Shown piece after piece: positions 15,635-22,242 of a stretch of DNA of 35,437 bases. This stretch comes from an uncultured delta proteobacterium (GTDB taxonomy: Bacteria; Desulfobacterota; WTBG01; CAIYCZ01; CAIRTM01). Under the pieces are notes generated by a model. The model saw only the letters and a program-made list of their open reading frames with translations, did not search any database and had not been told where the DNA came from. Both the position numbers and the translations under genes were made by a program. Position 1 is the first letter of the stretch. Every line of letters starts with the position of its first letter. The stretch lies in NCBI GenBank assembly GCA_903881505.1, contig CAIRTM010000037.1, forward strand, positions 1 to 35,437. Reading direction: 5' to 3'.

Positions 15635-17077
15635 TTAAATGATGTTTTCCCATGCCGCGGCCTTATCGCCTGCCAGCATATCCATAATCGCGTCTATCAT
15701 CGGGTCCACCTGGTCATCGTGCGCGTGTGACATATCAGCGGCGAACGACTCACACTCTGCTAAAAAATCAGACGTGAATGGCGCATCAACAGGCAGGCAC
15801 ACGCTCCCGGCCTCGATGTAGCCGAGCACATCGCAAACCCTGGTATATTTGTCCCGATCGCGCTCGATCCCTTTGACCGGGATGTTGCCCTTGCGCCGCA
15901 CGACCTGGATCAGCCCTGTCCCGGATGACTTGTCTTCGACTTTGAGAGACCGCAGCGCACCGAGGGCATTAATGTCACGGTCGCGGCATTTCGCCCAAAA
16001 GGTAAGCGCCCGGGACTCGAGGTCCGGCGCCTCCCACTTTCCCCGGATCATATCGAGCAGATAGATTTTCCCGTCAATCCCGCGGCCCCACTCCTCGAAA
16101 ACGCTGTAATCGTTTGCCTCTTTGGTTTTCTGGGCGGTGTCGCCGTAAACGATCCGGTATTTGATCTGCGGCAAAACCTTGTACAGTTTGAACCAGCTGC
16201 CCTTAATGATGTTGCCGCCGCGTACAATGGGGCGCTGCTGCAACTGGCCGGCAGTTGCAACCGATCCCAGGGCAGTCTCCAGCGCCTTAACTGCGTTTTC
16301 GTTAAACCGCTCCGGGAACAGCAGTTCGCCGTCTTGGGTCCGTGGATCCCCTGGTCCGACGACATGCCTTGAGCTGCCGGGCTCGTATCTCATTGGGAAG
16401 CAGACATGCTCATAGCCGAGCTCAATAGCAACATCTGAGACATCGCCGACGGCCAGGCGCTGCATGATAATCACGACCGCGCTGTCGTCGTTATTCACGC
16501 GAGAAGGCAGCGACTCACGGAACGTCTGGACGTCAGCCTCAAGCCTGGTCTTGCTGTTTGCATCATCAACGCTGTGCGGATCGTCAAGCAGAATCCTGTC
16601 GCCGCGTGAGCCCGTCATTGAGGTGAATGCCATTGCCTCACGGAATCCGGTCCTCGAGTTCTCAAACTTCGTTTTTGCGTTCTGGTCACCGGTGAGCTCG
16701 ACTGGCCATAGTCGCTGAAACCAGCCCGACTGTATCAGCCGCCGGCACTTTGTATTGTCCCTGACCGCCAGATCCTGCTTATGCGCGGTCCCGAGATAGC
16801 GTAAGTGCTGCATGTCTTTCGGCCCCCACTCCCAGGCGGGCCACAGTGTTGACACCAGCAGGCTTTTCATTGTTCCGGGGGGTACGTTCATCAGTAGCCT
16901 TTTAATCTGGCCGGCTGTTACGGCCTCAAGATGCTCACATATCGCGTCTACAACCCAGCCCCACTTGAGCGGTGTTACCGGCTCGATTACCGGCCAGGCC
17001 TGCCGAACAAAATCTGCCAGAGACCTGCTACATAAATCCCTCTCAAGCGCTTCGGCATACTCATTGACTATCTGCAT
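15635..17077 (-). CDS. terL: Terminase large subunit
   Basis: 480 residues. The ATPase domain has a variant Walker A NVPPGTMKS (residues 64-72) and a Walker B RILLDD (161-166), preceded by FTSMTGSRGD. The RNase-H-like nuclease domain shows Asp313 (YGDTAQ), Asp382 (KVED) and Asp454/455 (HAHDDQVD). It cuts and pumps concatemeric DNA into proheads. Length is normal for the family. It overlaps the small subunit by 17 bp, which favours coupled translation. Confidence 0.94.
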   Translation of the reverse strand: MQIVNEYAEALERDLCSRSLADFVRQAWPVIEPVTPLKWGWVVDAICEHLEAVTAGQIKRLLMNVPPGTMKSLLVSTLWPAWEWGPKDMQHLRYLGTAHKQDLAVRDNTKCRRLIQSGWFQRLWPVELTGDQNAKTKFENSRTGFREAMAFTSMTGSRGDRILLDDPHSVDDANSKTRLEADVQTFRESLPSRVNNDDSAVVIIMQRLAVGDVSDVAIELGYEHVCFPMRYEPGSSRHVVGPGDPRTQDGELLFPERFNENAVKALETALGSVATAGQLQQRPIVRGGNIIKGSWFKLYKVLPQIKYRIVYGDTAQKTKEANDYSVFEEWGRGIDGKIYLLDMIRGKWEAPDLESRALTFWAKCRDRDINALGALRSLKVEDKSSGTGLIQVVRRKGNIPVKGIERDRDKYTRVCDVLGYIEAGSVCLPVDAPFTSDFLAECESFAADMSHAHDDQVDPMIDAIMDMLAGDKAAAWENII

Positions 17078-17498
17078 TTTTGAGCGCTGCGACTATCTCA
17101 CGAAGTGCCTCTGTTGAAATTTTTGAAGTATCAAGAACCTTTGCCGGAGACATACTGCCGTCTGATGATGAGTGGTCGAGCTCTGTTTTGTCTTTCCATC
17201 CGAAGTTGTTTTTTAAATTAAAAATCGAAATTACCGGAACATACTTTCCGGTGAGCGCCATTGTTTCTATATGGTTTTCGATTATGCTTTTTGCCTTTTT
17301 TATAGTGTCAAAAAACTCCTCTTTTTCCTCGTAGTTAACAAGCGTTTGCCGTGATGTATTCAGCGCTATAGCAAGCCCTGTAATGGTCAAAGGAATTTGT
17401 TTTTTATCGCAGGCTTTGAAGTATGCTTCGATTTTTTTTTGTAGATCCGCAACGGTTTTAAACTTCAACGGCCTGCCGGTCTTTTTCTTTGCGTTCAT
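17061..17498 (-). CDS. terS: Terminase small subunit
   Basis: 145 residues from ATG 17498 (AAGG about 12 nt upstream); a GTG three codons before lacks spacing for its own site. A helix-turn-helix region TITGLAIALNTSRQTLVNYEE is followed by helices and a conserved TGKYVPVISIFNLKNNFGWKDKTE. The last feature (F-x-L-K-N-x-F-G-W-x-D-K) is the typical end of small terminase/DNA-packaging proteins that bind cos or pac. It precedes the large subunit. Confidence 0.88.
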   Translation of the reverse strand: MNAKKKTGRPLKFKTVADLQKKIEAYFKACDKKQIPLTITGLAIALNTSRQTLVNYEEKEEFFDTIKKAKSIIENHIETMALTGKYVPVISIFNLKNNFGWKDKTELDHSSSDGSMSPAKVLDTSKISTEALREIVAALKNADSQ

Positions 17499-17578
17499 TC
17501 CAAACACACCCTTCTCAGATACGTATCATTTGCACCGGTCACGCGGCACAGCTCAACGAAGGACCAGCCGCACACTGT

Positions 17579-17815
17579 CTAGCGGCCGGAGATCACCTGC
17601 CGTGCCGTATAGCGCGCCGTGTCGCTGACATGCTTGCGACTGCTGCCTGCATAGTTTGAGACTCCTGACACATCTCCGACTGCATCACAACACAGCTGCA
17701 GCACGGTTGACGCGCACCAGCGGCGCATCTCAAGTATTGAATCCGGTAGAGGATCGTCAAGTAGCGGCGACACGGTCGGGCGTTCTGAAAAAGGCTGCGA
17801 GTATTGTCTCGGCAT
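17579..17815 (-). CDS. Small conserved-looking phage protein, unknown
   Basis: 78 residues from ATG 17815, which overlaps the RuvC-like stop (TAATG); a longer version to 17836 lies inside that gene. It starts PRQYSQPFSERPTVSPLLDDPLPDSI, then has RRWCASTVLQLCCDAVGDVSG and a basic end, SSRKHVSDTARYTARQVISGR. The last part resembles a helix-turn-helix in spacing only. It is the final gene before the terminase operon, a location where many phages keep a late transcription regulator. That is context, not evidence. It is followed by 80 bp without a gene. Confidence 0.5.
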   Translation of the reverse strand: MPRQYSQPFSERPTVSPLLDDPLPDSILEMRRWCASTVLQLCCDAVGDVSGVSNYAGSSRKHVSDTARYTARQVISGR

Positions 17816-18285
17816 TATTTCAACCCCAGATACCATTCCCGGATTAGTATCGCGTCGGCCTCGTTGTCGTCTGAGCCCTGATAGCCGAACCTTTCACGCG
17901 CAACCGCCAGCATTTCCTCTTTGTCGGCGTTGCCCTTGCCGGTAGCCCAGCGTTTAACATCGGCCGGCTGGACGTAGAGCAGCTTGATGTTTTTTACAGC
18001 ACAAAACAGCTCCACTACTGCCCGGAATTTATGGCTTGCCTCGACGGCAGACTTCCCCCTGGTGAATCCTGCTGCGTCTTCACAGACTATAAGGTCCGGG
18101 AAACCCCATGTGTCACAGTGGTACTGCAGAGAGGTGTTGGCGTGTAGTAGGCGGAAGTGTTTCGGCTCTGCCGGCCGTGACTTGGTTTTGGTTTTAGTCT
18201 GAAAATTCCAAGTACCGCTTGAGCGCGATCCGTTTAGCATGTGTGCCCAGCCTGCATGTGTCCCAGGGTCGATTGCGAGGATCAT
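17815..18285 (-). CDS. RuvC-like Holliday junction resolvase
   Basis: 156 residues. It has the family's four acidic positions: MILAIDPGTHAGWA (Asp6), LIVCEDAAGFTRGK (Glu74) and the C-terminal SDDNEADAILI (Asp and Asp/Glu cluster near 140-145). The core VQPADVKRWATGKGNADKEEMLAVARERFGY is typical of RuvC/phage RuvC-like nucleases. It would cut branched DNA produced during replication and packaging. Start overlaps the replication gene stop (ATGA). Small phage RuvC proteins are commonly found between replication and packaging genes. Confidence 0.85.
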   Translation of the reverse strand: MILAIDPGTHAGWAHMLNGSRSSGTWNFQTKTKTKSRPAEPKHFRLLHANTSLQYHCDTWGFPDLIVCEDAAGFTRGKSAVEASHKFRAVVELFCAVKNIKLLYVQPADVKRWATGKGNADKEEMLAVARERFGYQGSDDNEADAILIREWYLGLK

Positions 18286-19124
18286 ATCCCGACAGCCTCC
18301 TTAAGAGCGGCCAGGCCCTTTTTGTGTTTTTGTGATTTTGCGATATTGTCGGCCTCGAAGTGGTTGGCTGAGTACTTCTGCAGGAGAACTCTTCCGTAGG
18401 TGTATGGGTTTTCAATCACGAACTTCGCGCTGCCGTTTGAGCCTGATTTGTCGTTGAGGTGTTTTAGCAGGTATTGTCCTGTGTCCAGGTATGCCTTAGG
18501 GTGCCATCGCTGATTCTGGTTCTGCCGCAGGAACTCGTGGGGGTCAAACCCGTCTCTTAACCCGAGCAGTTCTTCAAAGAGACCTGAGACCTGAACCGCA
18601 AGGTCCGGCTCGGTTTCAATTTCAGGTTCAGGTTTAAGCTTAAGCTTAGGTTTAGGTTCAGGCTTAAAACAAGGGGATACCTTAGGTTCCTGTGGTGTCG
18701 TCTTGATATCCTTGTGGTATCCCTGCGGTATCCCTGTGGTATCCGTGGAGTGCCCTTGTTGTGTCTCTGTCGTATAAGTATCTATCCAACCTATTGATTT
18801 TGACGAGACAGCGGCAAGCATTTTAGCGACAAGGGGCTCAGGCATACATGTTTTTATGGAAATAGCCTCTGAGTCGAGAGGGTTTCCGTCCGGCTTGCCG
18901 TTTTCGCTAAGGATTCCTAATCTCGGTTGGCTCTGCTCTGATAAAATCATGATCAGGGCTACAAAACAGCCGTACATTGCCGGGCCGTCTTCCATCCTCA
19001 GGAGCCTTTTGTACCCTAGCCCCTGCTTGAGCGGCAGGGTAAAATTACCTCGGTTTTTAAACGTGCGGGTCTTTGCGGTTTCAAAGAACTGATCCCAGTT
19101 TAATACCTGCAGCAGCTCAGCCAT
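18282..19124 (-). CDS. Replication initiator (replisome-organiser-like)
   Basis: 280 residues from ATG 19124, which has AAGGAGG upstream; the frame continues 47 codons further upstream without a better site. The N-terminus (LLQVLNWDQFFETAKTRTFKNRGNFTLP, then DGPAMYGCFVALIMILSEQ) resembles the winged-helix start of phage replisome organisers. A low-complexity Lys/Pro/Glu linker lies around residues 155-175. The C-terminal part is not recognised. Repeats inside the gene look like an origin, as in lambda O. It shares an operon with the Cro-like protein and the resolvase. I judge replication likely; exact family uncertain. Confidence 0.6.
   Translation of the reverse strand: MAELLQVLNWDQFFETAKTRTFKNRGNFTLPLKQGLGYKRLLRMEDGPAMYGCFVALIMILSEQSQPRLGILSENGKPDGNPLDSEAISIKTCMPEPLVAKMLAAVSSKSIGWIDTYTTETQQGHSTDTTGIPQGYHKDIKTTPQEPKVSPCFKPEPKPKLKLKPEPEIETEPDLAVQVSGLFEELLGLRDGFDPHEFLRQNQNQRWHPKAYLDTGQYLLKHLNDKSGSNGSAKFVIENPYTYGRVLLQKYSANHFEADNIAKSQKHKKGLAALKEAVGI
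18613..18745. other. Candidate replication origin: five 11-bp iterons plus AT-rich repeats
   Basis: Five tandem 11-bp units occupy 18691-18745 on the plus strand. The best three are TGTGGTATCCC, TGCGGTATCCC and TGTGGTATCCG; TGTGGTGTCGT and CTTGATATCCT are diverged. An inverted copy (AAGGGGATACC) lies near 18672. Next to it, 18613-18672 is AT-rich with hexamer repeats of the TTCAGG/TTTAGG/TTAAGC type. Iterons beside an AT-rich stretch inside the initiator gene are the lambda-type ori arrangement. Confidence 0.6.
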
Positions 19125-19153
19125 ACACCTATGCCTCCTTGGTTTGCCCGTGG

Positions 19154-19226
19154 AAAAAGGGTAGGCGGAGGGCCCTGGGGCAGCAGGGTTCTTCGGTCCC
19201 GGATGCGCGTCCGGGCCTATCCGCCT
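19154..19226 (-). terminator. Branched GC-rich RNA structure with T-run before the replication gene
   Basis: On the minus strand AGGCGGA (19226-19220) pairs with TCCGCCT (19169-19163). It encloses two hairpins, CCCGGA/TCCGGG (19215-19198) and CCCTG/CAGGG. A TTTTT run follows a few bases later. It could be a terminator or attenuator controlling replication gene output, comparable in position to lambda tR1. The gap between stem and T-run makes it imperfect. Confidence 0.4.
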
Positions 19227-19256
19227 GATTTGCGGTTGCCGGGCTGTGCCGGCGGG

Positions 19257-19329
19257 GGGCCGCAAAACTGTATAAATCTGTATTCATGTCTTGCAAATAA
19301 TTTTTTCTAATTTTTATGTTTTGCGGCCC
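19257..19329. repeat. 12-bp perfect inverted repeat flanking a 49-bp AT-rich segment
   Basis: GGGCCGCAAAAC at 19257-19268 is repeated inverted as GTTTTGCGGCCC at 19318-19329. The segment between is AT-rich. One arm lies inside the last codons of the ribbon-helix-helix gene. It may be a binding site for a dimeric protein or an RNA stem in the operon leader of the replication gene. Confidence 0.6.
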
Positions 19330-19535
19330 TGAAAGTCAGAACCTATACTGTCAATCATGGATACTAAAACGGCAGGCCGCATGTCGGCCAGGTGCGCACC
19401 GGTGTTGCGGATCACCGCCGTCTCTATCCACTGTGAACGCGAAAGCCTGAGTTCTGCAGCCAGCAGGTCAACAACTTCCAATAGGTCGGAGGCAATCGTT
19501 ATGCTGATGTTTTCACGCGGGGCCGATGTGCTCAT
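19314..19535 (-). CDS. Ribbon-helix-helix DNA-binding protein
   Basis: 73 residues. The first part NISITIASDLLEVVDLLAAELRLSRSQWIETAVIRN is a clear ribbon-helix-helix: beta strand with alternating polar residues, helix A, and the R-S-Q-W-I-E turn into helix B. It would bind DNA as a dimer, like Arc/MetJ-type repressors. The ATG overlaps the Cro-like stop (ATGA), so both are made together from the left operator. It probably regulates early genes; the target may be the inverted repeat just downstream. That link is a guess. Confidence 0.7.
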   Translation of the reverse strand: MSTSAPRENISITIASDLLEVVDLLAAELRLSRSQWIETAVIRNTGAHLADMRPAVLVSMIDSIGSDFQGRKT

Positions 19536-19741
19536 GCGGCGGCCTCTTTTGCGTTTATACCAAGCAGTTCATCTGCCCGCACAACACCACTGGTTTCTTT
19601 CTGAATGGCGAGCGCGAGATCAACGCCTGGGCGCTGGTTGTACAGGATTATCCTGCGGACCATTGAATCCGAGCACCCCAACCGCTTCGCAAACGAACCG
19701 GGCTTTAAATTATTCTTTTCAAGGTATTCTTTTAGGCTCAT
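19532..19741 (-). CDS. Cro-like helix-turn-helix repressor
   Basis: 69 residues opening MSLKEYLEKNNLKPGSFAKRLGCSDSMVRRIILYNQRPGVDLALAIQKET. The stretch SFAKRLGCSDSMVRRIIL is a helix-turn-helix and the rest follows the YdaS/Cro type (short, G-V-D-L-A-L-A-I-x-K-x-T-x-G). It is divergent from the CI-like gene, the position of Cro in lambdoid switches. The ATG lies 8 nt after the -10 box with no Shine-Dalgarno, so the mRNA is probably leaderless or nearly so. A little over one operator overlaps its promoter. Confidence 0.75.
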   Translation of the reverse strand: MSLKEYLEKNNLKPGSFAKRLGCSDSMVRRIILYNQRPGVDLALAIQKETSGVVRADELLGINAKEAAA

Positions 19742-19745
19742 GTCT

Positions 19746-19800
19746 ATGAAGTATATTCATATAAACTGTCTTGTCAAGAGGAAATATGAAAAAGCTTCAT
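19746..19800 (-). promoter_or_regulatory. Left early promoter with two operators (PR/OR-like)
   Basis: Read on the minus strand: -35 TTGACA (19777-19772), 16-nt spacer, -10 TATACT (19755-19750). Two ATGAA-N5-TTCAT palindromes flank it: 19746-19760 covers the -10 and 19786-19800 lies upstream of the -35. Repressor on the first would block the promoter. The same layout recurs at 21536-21590. Confidence 0.85.
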
Positions 19801-19801
19801 A

Positions 19802-19836
19802 TTGTTTTTAGGCAAAGAAGTTTATATAACGCTGAT
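19802..19836 (+). promoter_or_regulatory. Repressor maintenance promoter (PRM-like), leaderless start
   Basis: -35 TTGTTT (19802-19807), 17-nt spacer and -10 TATAAC (19825-19830) are followed by only 6 nt before the ATG at 19837. The transcript would begin at or next to the start codon, as in lambda cI from PRM. The upstream operator (19786-19800) ends 1 bp before the -35, so bound repressor could touch polymerase and activate. Confidence 0.65.
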
Positions 19837-20442
19837 ATGAGAAAAATCGGCGAGGCTGTAGCGGAAAGGATTAGGCTTTTAGGGCTTATTCGTGCGCATG
19901 TCGCGCGCGAGCTCGGTATGGATGTCGGACAGTTTTACCACTGTCTGACCGGAAAGGTTAACTTTACGCTGGCTCAAGTTGAAAGGCTTTCTGAAATCCT
20001 TGGTGAAAAATACATCACGATCCCTGGAGAGGAGGACAACCTTTCGGTAATTCATGTGCCGGTCTTTAACGGTGGTGCCGGCCAACCGTCACACTGGACC
20101 GACGAAGGCTATCCGGAAGGGCACGCCAGCCAGTATGAAAGTATGCCGGCCGGGTCAGTCGGCAAGCATGCCTTTGGGGTGCGCGTGCATGGCGATTCAA
20201 TGGAGCCCAGTGTAAAGGCTGGCTGGATATGTATTGTCGATCCTGACCGTGAACCAGTCACGGGAAAGATAGTTTTTTATACAAACTGGGACACGGAAGA
20301 GCGCCTTATTAAGCGGCTGCAGCGCACCGATGCCGGCCCGATCCTTTTGAGTGACAACCCGCAATATCCTCCGGTACAGCCGTCCGGGCGGTATAAAATT
20401 TTTCCGGTGGTAAGGGCTTCCATTGACGCAACAGGACTTTAA
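19837..20442 (+). CDS. CI-like phage repressor with S24 self-cleaving domain
   Basis: 201 residues from ATG 19837; in-frame ATGs upstream would fall inside the operator. Residues 1-60 form a helix-turn-helix (HVARELGMDVGQFYHCLTG). The C-terminal S24 domain has VRVHGDSMEP with nucleophile Ser121 and the general base Lys159 (ERLIKRL). The Ala81-Gly82 bond in FNGGAGQ is the likely cleavage site. This predicts RecA-dependent induction. It should bind the four ATGAA-N5-TTCAT sites. The gene starts an operon with the nuclease 16 bp downstream. Confidence 0.9.
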   Translation: MRKIGEAVAERIRLLGLIRAHVARELGMDVGQFYHCLTGKVNFTLAQVERLSEILGEKYITIPGEEDNLSVIHVPVFNGGAGQPSHWTDEGYPEGHASQYESMPAGSVGKHAFGVRVHGDSMEPSVKAGWICIVDPDREPVTGKIVFYTNWDTEERLIKRLQRTDAGPILLSDNPQYPPVQPSGRYKIFPVVRASIDATGL

Positions 20443-20458
20443 AAAACAGGACTGAAAA

Positions 20459-21316
20459 ATGGCGAATATTCCCAAAAAGGTTATTGATCGTTTTGTAAAG
20501 GCTGTCCCAAAATTCCAGAAAGTTCTGCAGATTGCAAAGGATCGGGACATTAACGAATCCGACACGGTCTCTGTTTTAAATGATATTTTTTCAGAGGTGT
20601 TTGGATATGATAAATACCTTGAAATTACCAGCGAGCTCGCGATCCGCGGGACCTACTGCGACCTTGCGATTAAGATAGACGATAAAATACATTTCCTGGC
20701 CGAGGCCAAGGCTGTTGGCATGGACCTTAAAGAGGCCCATGTTAAACAGGCAATCGACTACGGCGCTAACCATGGCGTCCAGTGGGTTATTTTAAGTAAT
20801 GCGATCGAGTGGCGCCTGTATAGAATACGCTTCGAGCAGCCTATTAATTTTGATCTTGTTGTCTCTTTTAAATTCCCTGAGATCAACGCCCGCGAAGAGA
20901 AGTACCAGGACATTCTTTTCCTTTTATCAAAAGAGGGTATAGGGAAAAACGTTAAAGAGGCCCACTATGATAAAGTCCAAAGCGTTAATCGTTATGTGAT
21001 CGGGAACCTGCTGCTCGGAGAGCCCGTTATTACTGTCCTGCGTCGCGAGCTCAAGCGGCTTGCCGATGGCATAAAAATAGAGGCCGGCGAGATTGAGAAT
21101 ATAGTAAGGTCTGACGTTTTAAAGCGTGAAATAGTCGAGGGCGACCAGGCTGAAATCGCCGCGGCAAGGGTTAATAAATTCTACAAAAAAACTGTCAAAC
21201 GTCCGCCTCGCAAACCGGCTGCAGGGCAGGCCGTTGAGACAAAAGAACCAGAACAGCCGACAGTATCTGTGACAGAAAAACTTTTGGGCTCATGCGGCAG
21301 CGAAGACTATAAGTAG
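20459..21316 (+). CDS. Orphan HsdR_N-type PD-(D/E)XK nuclease in the repressor operon
   Basis: 285 residues. The first 130 match the N-terminal nuclease domain of type I restriction HsdR proteins: VLNDIFSEVFGYDKYLEITSEL, TYCDLAIKIDD (Asp68), HFLAEAKAVG (Glu82-x-Lys84) and KQAIDYG (Gln97, Tyr101). The helicase and translocase parts of HsdR are absent. The C-terminal half is charged and ends in a Pro/Glu-rich tail. It lies 16 bp behind the repressor on the same strand, with no terminator between, so it is likely made in lysogens. Phages often carry exclusion genes in that place (lambda rex). The anti-phage role is inference; a host-modulating or recombination role is also possible. Confidence 0.75.
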   Translation: MANIPKKVIDRFVKAVPKFQKVLQIAKDRDINESDTVSVLNDIFSEVFGYDKYLEITSELAIRGTYCDLAIKIDDKIHFLAEAKAVGMDLKEAHVKQAIDYGANHGVQWVILSNAIEWRLYRIRFEQPINFDLVVSFKFPEINAREEKYQDILFLLSKEGIGKNVKEAHYDKVQSVNRYVIGNLLLGEPVITVLRRELKRLADGIKIEAGEIENIVRSDVLKREIVEGDQAEIAAARVNKFYKKTVKRPPRKPAAGQAVETKEPEQPTVSVTEKLLGSCGSEDYK

Positions 21317-21477
21317 CCGTAATAAAGCTCAAAACACACCCTGATCTCAACCGGCACCGGATTTAAGTCGCCGGTATTAATATCTGCGTCACCGGATTTA
21401 TCCAGTATCTCAATTTCCCTGCAGATCCATTCCAACGCATCAGACATAGCGGTCACCCGATAGGTTTTTCTACCCAT
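21307..21477 (-). CDS. Small convergent ORF, unknown
   Basis: 56 codons from ATG 21477, tail-to-tail with the nuclease gene (10-bp overlap). The frame extends upstream to a TTG at 21516. The sequence MGRKTYRVTAMSDALEWICREIEILDKSGDADINTG is acidic, with a plausible amphipathic helix, and ends VPVEIRVCFELYYGYL. No good ribosome site is visible and I recognise no family. It fills the gap between the nuclease and the right operator region. It may be a real small gene or chance. Confidence 0.4.
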   Translation of the reverse strand: MGRKTYRVTAMSDALEWICREIEILDKSGDADINTGDLNPVPVEIRVCFELYYGYL

Positions 21478-21535
21478 AGTCGCATCTTGGCTAAAAACCT
21501 TCCGTTTTAAGCGCAATATTTTTTTGTGCCTTGAT

Positions 21536-21590
21536 ATGAAAATAATTCATATTTCCTCTTGACATATCCGATAATATGAATATACTTCAT
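21536..21590 (+). promoter_or_regulatory. Right early promoter with two operators (PL/OL-like)
   Basis: -35 TTGACA (21559-21564), 16-nt spacer, -10 TATACT (21581-21586). Palindromes ATGAAAATAATTCAT (21536-21550) and ATGAATATACTTCAT (21576-21590) are at the same places relative to the promoter as in the left module. It drives the long plus-strand operon. The copies share TTCATATTTCCTCTTGACA and TATGAATATACTTCATA exactly. Confidence 0.85.
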
Positions 21591-21594
21591 AAAT

Positions 21595-21678
21595 ATGAGA
21601 TCGCCGCAGTGGCGACAGGGCAGACAGACACCATGGAGGGCAGGACATGGGACAGGCAGCATTTCAAAAGGCAGGTGA
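21595..21678 (+). CDS. Possible 27-codon leaderless leader ORF
   Basis: An ATG lies 8 nt after the -10 TATACT, the same distance as the Cro-like start from its promoter. The frame reads MRSPQWRQGRQTPWRAGHG and ends at 21678, overlapping the next gene's start by 32 bp. The peptide is basic. It may be translated as a leader that couples to the downstream gene, or it may just be left from duplication of the promoter-start unit. Confidence 0.25.
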   Translation: MRSPQWRQGRQTPWRAGHGTGSISKGR

Positions 21679-22096
21679 CAGTATGGATAACAAGGTCTCG
21701 AGGGAATGCCGGCGCGGTGCTTTTGAGCAGCGGCCAATGACGTGGACCGAGCGGGTTGAGGACTATTTCTTAAAGCGCCGCACAACCGGGGCGACGCCAG
21801 AGGATTGCATGTGGGCGTTCGGTGTTATCGAGGGATTCCACCTGCAGAACACGATCAAGCCGCGAATATCGGAGCTGCTGAATGCGAAGGTGTTGGTGGA
21901 GACCGGCGAAAAGCGAGAAACGCGCGCAAGCCGCGAGAACAGCAAGGCCGGCAAGAAGCACAAAAAAACCTATGCCGCCGTGCTGGTCCACCGCGACTGG
22001 GCCGGCCGTGACTACCTGCAGCACACAGATCAGCCGGCCCTGTTCGGAGACGGCGAGCTCGGCCGCAGCTCAGCGGCCCGGCATTTCCCCGGGTGA
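21647..22096 (+). CDS. Winged-helix-like early protein
   Basis: 149 residues; GGAGGG lies 7 nt before the ATG at 21647, and a second ATG at 21683 is possible. Residues about 30-110 (TWTERVEDYFLKRRTTGATPEDCMWAFGVIE, then TIKPRISELLNAKVLVETGEKRETRASR and YAAVLVHRDW) follow a winged-helix plan. The R-I-S-E-L recognition helix and the T-G-x-x-R-x-T-x-x-x-x wing occur in many small phage proteins. It is first in the right operon, where regulators such as N or host-takeover proteins are usual. No enzymatic motif. Confidence 0.55.
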   Translation: MGQAAFQKAGDSMDNKVSRECRRGAFEQRPMTWTERVEDYFLKRRTTGATPEDCMWAFGVIEGFHLQNTIKPRISELLNAKVLVETGEKRETRASRENSKAGKKHKKTYAAVLVHRDWAGRDYLQHTDQPALFGDGELGRSSAARHFPG

Positions 22097-22101
22097 TCGC
22101 C

Positions 22102-22242
22102 ATGGCAGAAAAACCCGACTACCGTAAAACCTATGTGTTCTGCAAAGGCAAAAACCAGTACCGGCATTTTGGCGTATGCATCAAGTGCGCGCGTCATGCC
22201 AAGTGCAAAGACTATCAGGCATTCAAGGAGGCCAACGCATGA
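22102..22242 (+). CDS. 46-residue Cys-rich protein
   Basis: Begins MAEKPDYRKTYVFCKGKNQY, then FGVCIKCARHAKCKDYQAF. Four cysteines (C-x10-C-x2-C-x5-C) suggest a small zinc site. Its stop overlaps the next ATG (ATGA). No family known to me. It is below the length threshold of common gene finders, but its position in a chain of overlapping genes supports it. Confidence 0.55.
   Translation: MAEKPDYRKTYVFCKGKNQYRHFGVCIKCARHAKCKDYQAFKEANA

Noticed and set aside
17499-17578. Extra gene between the small unknown protein and terminase
   Set aside because: 80 bp with no frame or clear promoter; I see nothing definite in it.
18691-18745. CRISPR array or tandem protein repeat
   Set aside because: The 11-bp units have no spacers and do not keep reading frame, so neither explanation fits; iterons do.
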